Under the pieces are notes generated by a model that saw only the letters and a list, made by a program, of their open reading frames with translations, was not told where the DNA came from and did not search any database. Below are positions 60,921 through 64,000 of a DNA stretch of 64,000 nt, piece after piece. A program made the position numbers and the translations under genes. Position 1 is the stretch's first letter. Each line of letters starts with the position of its first letter. The stretch spans positions 62,001 through 126,000 of the forward strand of contig DASPLL010000031.1 in the NCBI GenBank assembly GCA_035627615.1, in the 5' to 3' direction. The stretch comes from BRH-c25 sp035627615. GTDB lineage: Bacteria > Bacillota > Clostridia > Lutisporales > Lutisporaceae.

Positions 60921-63900
60921 ATGCAGGATGAGGAATTTATCCAGGGCTTTATTGAGGAAGCAAAGGTACATTTGGAAACAGTGGAGACTGAGCTTGTGCA
61001 AATGGATACCAATGATATTAATGAAGAGAGCATTAACAATATGTTCCGGGCTGTACACAGTATAAAGGGAACATCAAGCTTTTTCAACTTCAGGAATATA
61101 GTGGAACTTTCCCATTCACTGGAGAATATATTCGGGGAAGTCCGGGCGGGAAGCCTGAAAATCACCGATGGGATGATTGATATAATACTTGCAGCCAATG
61201 ACATCCTGAGGACCATGGTTGATGATGTGACCAACAGTGACAGCCTTGAGATTTCCGGCATAATGTCCCAGTTGTCTGAAATATTGGGAACAGACAGGCA
61301 TGGTGAGTCAAAGGCACAGTCAGCACCGGGAAATAAAACTGAAAGCCTTGATTATAGCAGCCTGGGGAACAGCGGTACACAGAAACAGAAGATCATAAGT
61401 GAGCTGAAGCGGGGCTGCAGGTTATACAGAGTAAGGAAGTGGCTGCTTGGCGACGGCATTGATCTTCTTGAGCTGATAAGGGAGATCAGATCCTTCGGCA
61501 GTGTGATAGACTGCCATGTGGAGGACTGCGGACCGGATAACACAGCTGAGGCTCATGAGGATGATGTGCAGGTCGAAATATTGTTTACAACTGTTCTGGA
61601 GCTGGACATGCTGCCGCCCATACTTAGCGAGCAGGGGGAGGATATACAGGAGCTTTTAGCAGAGGCCGGGGCGGAGGTCTCAACAGAGGATATGGAGCCA
61701 GGAGAAGCTTCCGGATATACAGAAGCAGGCAGAAGTGAGACAGACCGGATGGAGCCGGCCGGAGGCCTGCCCCTGAACAAGAGGCAGAGCATCACGGTGG
61801 AGGACAGCATAAGAGTTAATGTAACACTCCTGAATAGCCTGTTGAATATGGCAAGTGAGCTGGTGCTTGCAAGGAATCAGCTACTGCGCACTACTGAGGA
61901 TTTCAGGAAGCAGATTCCCGGTATTGAGCCGATACTTCAGAATGTAGACCATATAACCACCGGATTGCAGGAAAAAATAATGCAGACAAGGATGCAGCCC
62001 GTTTCCATAGTGTTCAGCAAGTTCCCCCGTATAGCGAGGGAATTATCAAAGAAGCTCGGTAAGGATATCATGCTTGAGATTGAAGGAGCAGAGGTAGAGC
62101 TTGACAAATCAATTATAGAGGCATTATATGATCCTTTGACTCATCTTGTAAGAAACGCAGTGGACCATGGGCTGGAGACCCCGGAGGAGAGGATAGGACT
62201 GGGCAAACCAAGGGCAGGAACGGTAAAGCTTAAGGCTTATCATGAAGGCGGCTATGTAAATATAGATATCATAGATGATGGAAAAGGCATAAACATTGAA
62301 AGAATCAGAACAAAAGCCATGGAAAACGGATCTGTGAGCAAAGCGGATATTTCAGCCATGGGGGACCGTGAAATACTACAGCTCCTTTTCAAGCCGGGTT
62401 TTTCGACGGCAGAAAAAATTACAGACATCTCAGGCAGAGGCGTGGGTATGGATGTTGTAAAAACCAACATAGAAAAGCTGGGAGGGAAAATCGAAATATT
62501 CACAACCCTGGGAGCGGGTACTACCTTCAGACTATTACTGCCGCTCACTCTTGCCATAATACCGTCTCTAATTCTGGAGGTGACAAACCAGAAATTCGCA
62601 CTGCCGCAGGTAAATCTTCAGGAAATAGTACGTATAAAAGAAAACGATGCCCTGAGAAAGATCGAGTATATCAATAATGCAGAGGTCCTGAGATTGAGGG
62701 GAAGACTTTTACCTATAGTTCATCTGGCTGATATACTGGGTCTGCAAAGAACATACATCGATCCGGTCACAGGTGAGGTAAAAGAGGATAAAAGGAAGAC
62801 CTTATTCGATGCAAGGCACAGCAGCGCAAAAGAGGCTGACGCAGCAGACGGAGCAGGACTTTGTTATGACAGGCGCAAGCGCGGGCTCAAAAAAATCGTA
62901 AGGATACTGGTAATAAAAATAGGAGCGAGAAGGCTGGGCTTATGCGTTGACAAGCTGCATGGCAGTGAGGAGATCCTGGTAAAACCGCTGCCGGTATATA
63001 TTCAGGACTGTATATGCTATTCAGGTGTGACCATACTTGGAGACGGGAAAACCGCAATGATACTGGACCCAAGCGGAATAATAGAGAAAGCGAACCTCCA
63101 CTATACGGAGGAGAAGGATGAGAAGGGTGGCAGACAGCTGGAGCAGGAGCTCTTAAACATGTATGAGAACCAGAATATACTCCTGTTCAAGTGTTCGGGG
63201 CCTGAGACAATGGCGATCGATATGTCCATGGTATCCAGGGTAGAGGAGATAAGTACCGGTGATATTGAAAGGATCGGGGATAAGGAGTATATAAAGTTCA
63301 GGGGCCAATCCCTGAGGATCATCAGGCCGGAGGATTTCCTGCCCATAACAAGGCAGAAAAGTGAGAAAAGCAAGCTTTATATCATAATACCGAAGCTTGT
63401 GAAGCACCCGATGGGTATTCTGATAGAAAGCATACAGGATACTCTGCAGTCAAGTATAGATATAAGAGGAGATGACAGCATAACTGCAAAAGGACTTGTG
63501 GGCTCAACGGTAATAAATAACAGGATAGTGCTGCTGATGAATATTTATGAGGTTTTTGAAATGGCCGACCCTGAGAAATATAAGGTGGAAAACAACATAA
63601 AGCATACAGGAAAAATTACCGTACTTCTGGCGGAGGATACTCCGTTCTTTCAGAGATTAGAGAAGAATTATCTTGAGGATGCAGGCTATGATGTGCTTGT
63701 AACCTCCAATGGAAGGGAAGCGCTGGAGGTCCTCCAGGATAAGAAGGTCGATATTGTTTTGAGCGATATAAATATGCCCGAAATGAACGGCCTTGAACTG
63801 GTGAAAAGGATCCGTGCAGATGCCGGACTAGCCAGGACACCTGTCATAGCAGTGACTTCACTGACCGGGGACATGCAGAAAAGGGAGGGCCTTGAGGCCG

Positions 63901-63989
63901 GGTTCGATGCCTATGAGTACAAGCTGGACAGGTCCCGCCTGCTTGAGCTGGTGGACAGGATCATACGGGAAAGGGGGATCACTGCATGA
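60921..63989 (+). CDS. Hybrid CheA histidine kinase with two CheW-like domains and receiver
   Basis: 1022-aa kinase. Hpt domain with H46 in RAVHSIKG; P2-like region (about 130-245); dimerisation and HATPase with LVRNAVDHGLETPEER, DIIDDGKGIN and GRGVGMD; two CheW-like regions (about 535-705 and 740-880); receiver at 895-1010 with D949 in LSDINMPEMNG. CheA kinases with a fused receiver usually control outputs other than simple motility, for example motility mode or development. ATG with AAGAGGTGAT upstream, 60 bp after the hydrogenase-receptor gene. Its end overlaps the next start (ATGA). Confidence 0.94.
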   Translation: MQDEEFIQGFIEEAKVHLETVETELVQMDTNDINEESINNMFRAVHSIKGTSSFFNFRNIVELSHSLENIFGEVRAGSLKITDGMIDIILAANDILRTMVDDVTNSDSLEISGIMSQLSEILGTDRHGESKAQSAPGNKTESLDYSSLGNSGTQKQKIISELKRGCRLYRVRKWLLGDGIDLLELIREIRSFGSVIDCHVEDCGPDNTAEAHEDDVQVEILFTTVLELDMLPPILSEQGEDIQELLAEAGAEVSTEDMEPGEASGYTEAGRSETDRMEPAGGLPLNKRQSITVEDSIRVNVTLLNSLLNMASELVLARNQLLRTTEDFRKQIPGIEPILQNVDHITTGLQEKIMQTRMQPVSIVFSKFPRIARELSKKLGKDIMLEIEGAEVELDKSIIEALYDPLTHLVRNAVDHGLETPEERIGLGKPRAGTVKLKAYHEGGYVNIDIIDDGKGINIERIRTKAMENGSVSKADISAMGDREILQLLFKPGFSTAEKITDISGRGVGMDVVKTNIEKLGGKIEIFTTLGAGTTFRLLLPLTLAIIPSLILEVTNQKFALPQVNLQEIVRIKENDALRKIEYINNAEVLRLRGRLLPIVHLADILGLQRTYIDPVTGEVKEDKRKTLFDARHSSAKEADAADGAGLCYDRRKRGLKKIVRILVIKIGARRLGLCVDKLHGSEEILVKPLPVYIQDCICYSGVTILGDGKTAMILDPSGIIEKANLHYTEEKDEKGGRQLEQELLNMYENQNILLFKCSGPETMAIDMSMVSRVEEISTGDIERIGDKEYIKFRGQSLRIIRPEDFLPITRQKSEKSKLYIIIPKLVKHPMGILIESIQDTLQSSIDIRGDDSITAKGLVGSTVINNRIVLLMNIYEVFEMADPEKYKVENNIKHTGKITVLLAEDTPFFQRLEKNYLEDAGYDVLVTSNGREALEVLQDKKVDIVLSDINMPEMNGLELVKRIRADAGLARTPVIAVTSLTGDMQKREGLEAGFDAYEYKLDRSRLLELVDRIIRERGITA

Positions 63990-64000
63990 CGGAAAAGATC
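63986..64000 (+). CDS. Start of next gene, cut by window edge
   Basis: ATG at 63986 overlaps the CheA-gene TGA by 3 bp, with AGGGGG about 10 nt upstream; the frame reads MTEKI to the end. From the setting, a CheW or another chemotaxis protein is likely, but too little is visible. Confidence 0.5.

Overview
The window reads as a chromosomal stretch of an anaerobic, probably motile Clostridia-type Firmicute. The evidence is moderate G+C (around 40% by eye), strong AGGAGG-type ribosome sites, frequent TTG and GTG starts, formate-THF ligase, an iron-sulfur serine dehydratase, radical SAM enzymes, an [FeFe]-hydrogenase-like protein and several chemotaxis receptors. No rRNA, CRISPR array, intact prophage or insertion sequence was seen. 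One tRNA (Ala, CGC) is present.

Left part (1-15271). A receptor fragment runs in from the left edge. A convergent sigma-54 activator (2xCBS-PAS-AAA+-Fis HTH) faces a gene set of M20 amidohydrolase, L-serine dehydratase, an M24 protein of the creatinase/ectoine-hydrolase type and a BCCT carrier. A textbook -24/-12 promoter (4018-4032) and three upstream TTCA-N4-TGAA palindromes tie the activator to this set. It looks like uptake and breakdown of a zwitterionic solute. An IclR regulator then precedes panB-fhs-folD, which together could run a one-carbon, ATP-yielding branch. A hotdog thioesterase follows.

Sugar region (15617-28770). After a two-gene ABC exporter comes a nine-gene LacI-controlled cluster whose content matches the E. 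coli ycj locus: binding protein and two permeases, the dehydrogenase, isomerase and oxidoreductase trio, a GH65 phosphorylase and a GH13_18 phosphorylase. Two CGAAAACGCTTTCG operators lie 22 bp apart just downstream of a near-consensus promoter.

The most unusual region (28939-37715) is a tight seven-gene operon: three different dynamin-like GTPases, a small protein with a glycine-rich hydrophobic start and a (YSD)3(YSN)2(YSD)Y tract, a SPASM radical SAM enzyme, a second B12-type radical SAM enzyme and a patatin-like phospholipase. I could not match the set to a described system. It suggests a membrane-acting machine whose small protein is modified on its tyrosine repeats.

Right part (37768-56786). 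Mixed housekeeping and accessory genes: a DUF4914-like P-loop protein, small proteins, tRNA-Ala with a nearby tRNA relic, an aldo/keto reductase with a ferredoxin tail, an NSS transporter, a receiver/PEP-synthase-like fusion, a LUD protein and an M28 peptidase. Decayed genes (zinc-finger protein, GNAT, sigma/secreted protein) surround an XRE regulator that faces a small Cys-rich gene. An MBL-DUF3006 pair, a PadR module and a DUF1385 membrane protein follow.

Right end (57043-64000). A chemosensory cluster: a membrane receptor without an outer sensor domain, a soluble receptor whose input is an [FeFe]-hydrogenase-like H-cluster domain, and a CheA with two CheW-like domains and a receiver. The next gene begins at the edge. 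The layout suggests H2 or redox sensing linked to a CheA pathway.
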